A stretch of 64,000 bases of DNA, from positions 61,879-125,878 of the forward strand of contig NZ_JANIPD030000040.1 in the NCBI RefSeq assembly GCF_024609215.1, written 5' to 3'. Positions 63,891 to 64,000 of this stretch are shown one piece after another. The stretch's first letter is position 1; the number at the start of each line of letters is the position of its first letter. The notes below the pieces were generated by a model. It worked only from the letters and a program-made list of their open reading frames with translations. It was not told the origin of the DNA and searched no databases. The position numbers and the translations under genes were made by a program. The DNA comes from Curtanaerobium respiraculi. GTDB lineage: Bacteria; Actinomycetota; Coriobacteriia; Coriobacteriales; Eggerthellaceae.

Positions 63891-63911
63891 ATGAAGTCAA
63901 GACCTGATTAG
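63891..63911 (+). CDS. possible leader peptide
   Basis: MKSRPD then stop, with AAAGGAGA upstream of the ATG. A hairpin AGAGA / TCTCT (63910-63929) with a following T-rich tail (AGTTTTGTTT) comes directly after the stop. The layout resembles an attenuator leader for a gene starting past the window edge. Confidence 0.3.
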   Translation: MKSRPD

Positions 63912-63939
63912 AGATTTTTCAAAGTCTCTAGTTTTGTTT
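63910..63939 (+). terminator. hairpin after leader ORF
   Basis: Stem AGAGATTT / AAAGTCTCT (one bulge) with a short loop, followed by AGTTTTGTTT. Weak but terminator-like. Confidence 0.4.
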
Positions 63940-64000
63940 GGATTTGCACTTTGACAGTCGAATATCGAATGCTTCTGGGCGCAATGAACCGCATCGCGGA

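Larger units (their letters stand above)
63576..64000. other. right-edge region without confident gene
   Basis: Includes an AT-rich promoter-like stretch (63815-63880). The open frame 63592-63858 has no supporting features. An ATG at 63970 may open a gene beyond the window. Confidence 0.4.

Overview
The window looks like chromosome of a Coriobacteriia member, most likely family Eggerthellaceae. This is inferred from the high GC content, a Tat-exported FMN/FAD fumarate-reductase-like lipoprotein beside a membrane-anchored LuxR regulator (a pairing typical of Eggerthella, Slackia and Gordonibacter), Gram-positive sortase signals, and many Cys-lipobox binding proteins. No rRNA, tRNA or CRISPR array was seen.

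Layout. 1-8.1 kb: a HipA-like protein cut by the window edge, an asparagine-synthase-like protein, an amino-acid/cation symporter, a complete IS1595-family element with 8-bp target duplication, a broken BCCT transporter and a TetR regulator. 8.1-18.4 kb: a degraded region with small metabolic or membrane genes (DUF1648, TIGR03987, YjbQ, DUF5714), an intact AAA/DUF4143 ATPase and its broken paralogue, an ABC-2 exporter with truncated ATPase, an AAA ATPase, and remnants of msrA and fic. 18.4-21.6 kb: zur-znuACB zinc uptake. 21.9-31.5 kb: two large sortase-anchored surface proteins flanking a pirin gene; the second carries an in-frame stop. 32-37 kb: an iron/molybdate/corrinoid-type ABC uptake system split into a + strand binding protein and a - strand fmdE-permease-ATPase-methyltransferase operon. 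The two promoter regions share a 27-bp operator-like box. 37.3-43 kb: a nickel/peptide-type ABC transporter whose last ATPase has an in-frame stop. 43.2-47.9 kb: a frameshifted LuxR regulator, the flavoprotein reductase, and an XRE regulator with a membrane protein. 48.1-51.2 kb: a NMT1/SsuA-type ABC transporter co-transcribed with two small cupins. 51.3-52.3 kb: a wrecked glyoxalase gene and repeats. 52.36-62.2 kb: a sortase-assembled pilus locus. 62.5-63.5 kb: a DUF1304 membrane protein and a MOSC protein.

The most interesting region is the pilus locus. A sigma-70-type promoter is followed directly by what reads as a cyclic-di-GMP-I (GEMM) riboswitch overlapping an intrinsic terminator. Then come a 1,716-aa von Willebrand A tip adhesin (LPSAG), a major pilin (LPVTG), a class C sortase, a minor pilin (LPKTG, with an internal TGA) and a sortase-fold protein with Trp in place of the catalytic His. 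This suggests second-messenger control of pilus production.

The window also carries three families of small non-autonomous repeats: three copies of a TA-flanked ~155-bp palindrome, two copies of a 112-bp element, and two copies of a ~270-bp element with four motif copies at a fixed 61-bp pitch. Four otherwise intact genes are each interrupted by a single in-frame stop, using all three stop codons, which argues for nonsense mutation rather than recoding.
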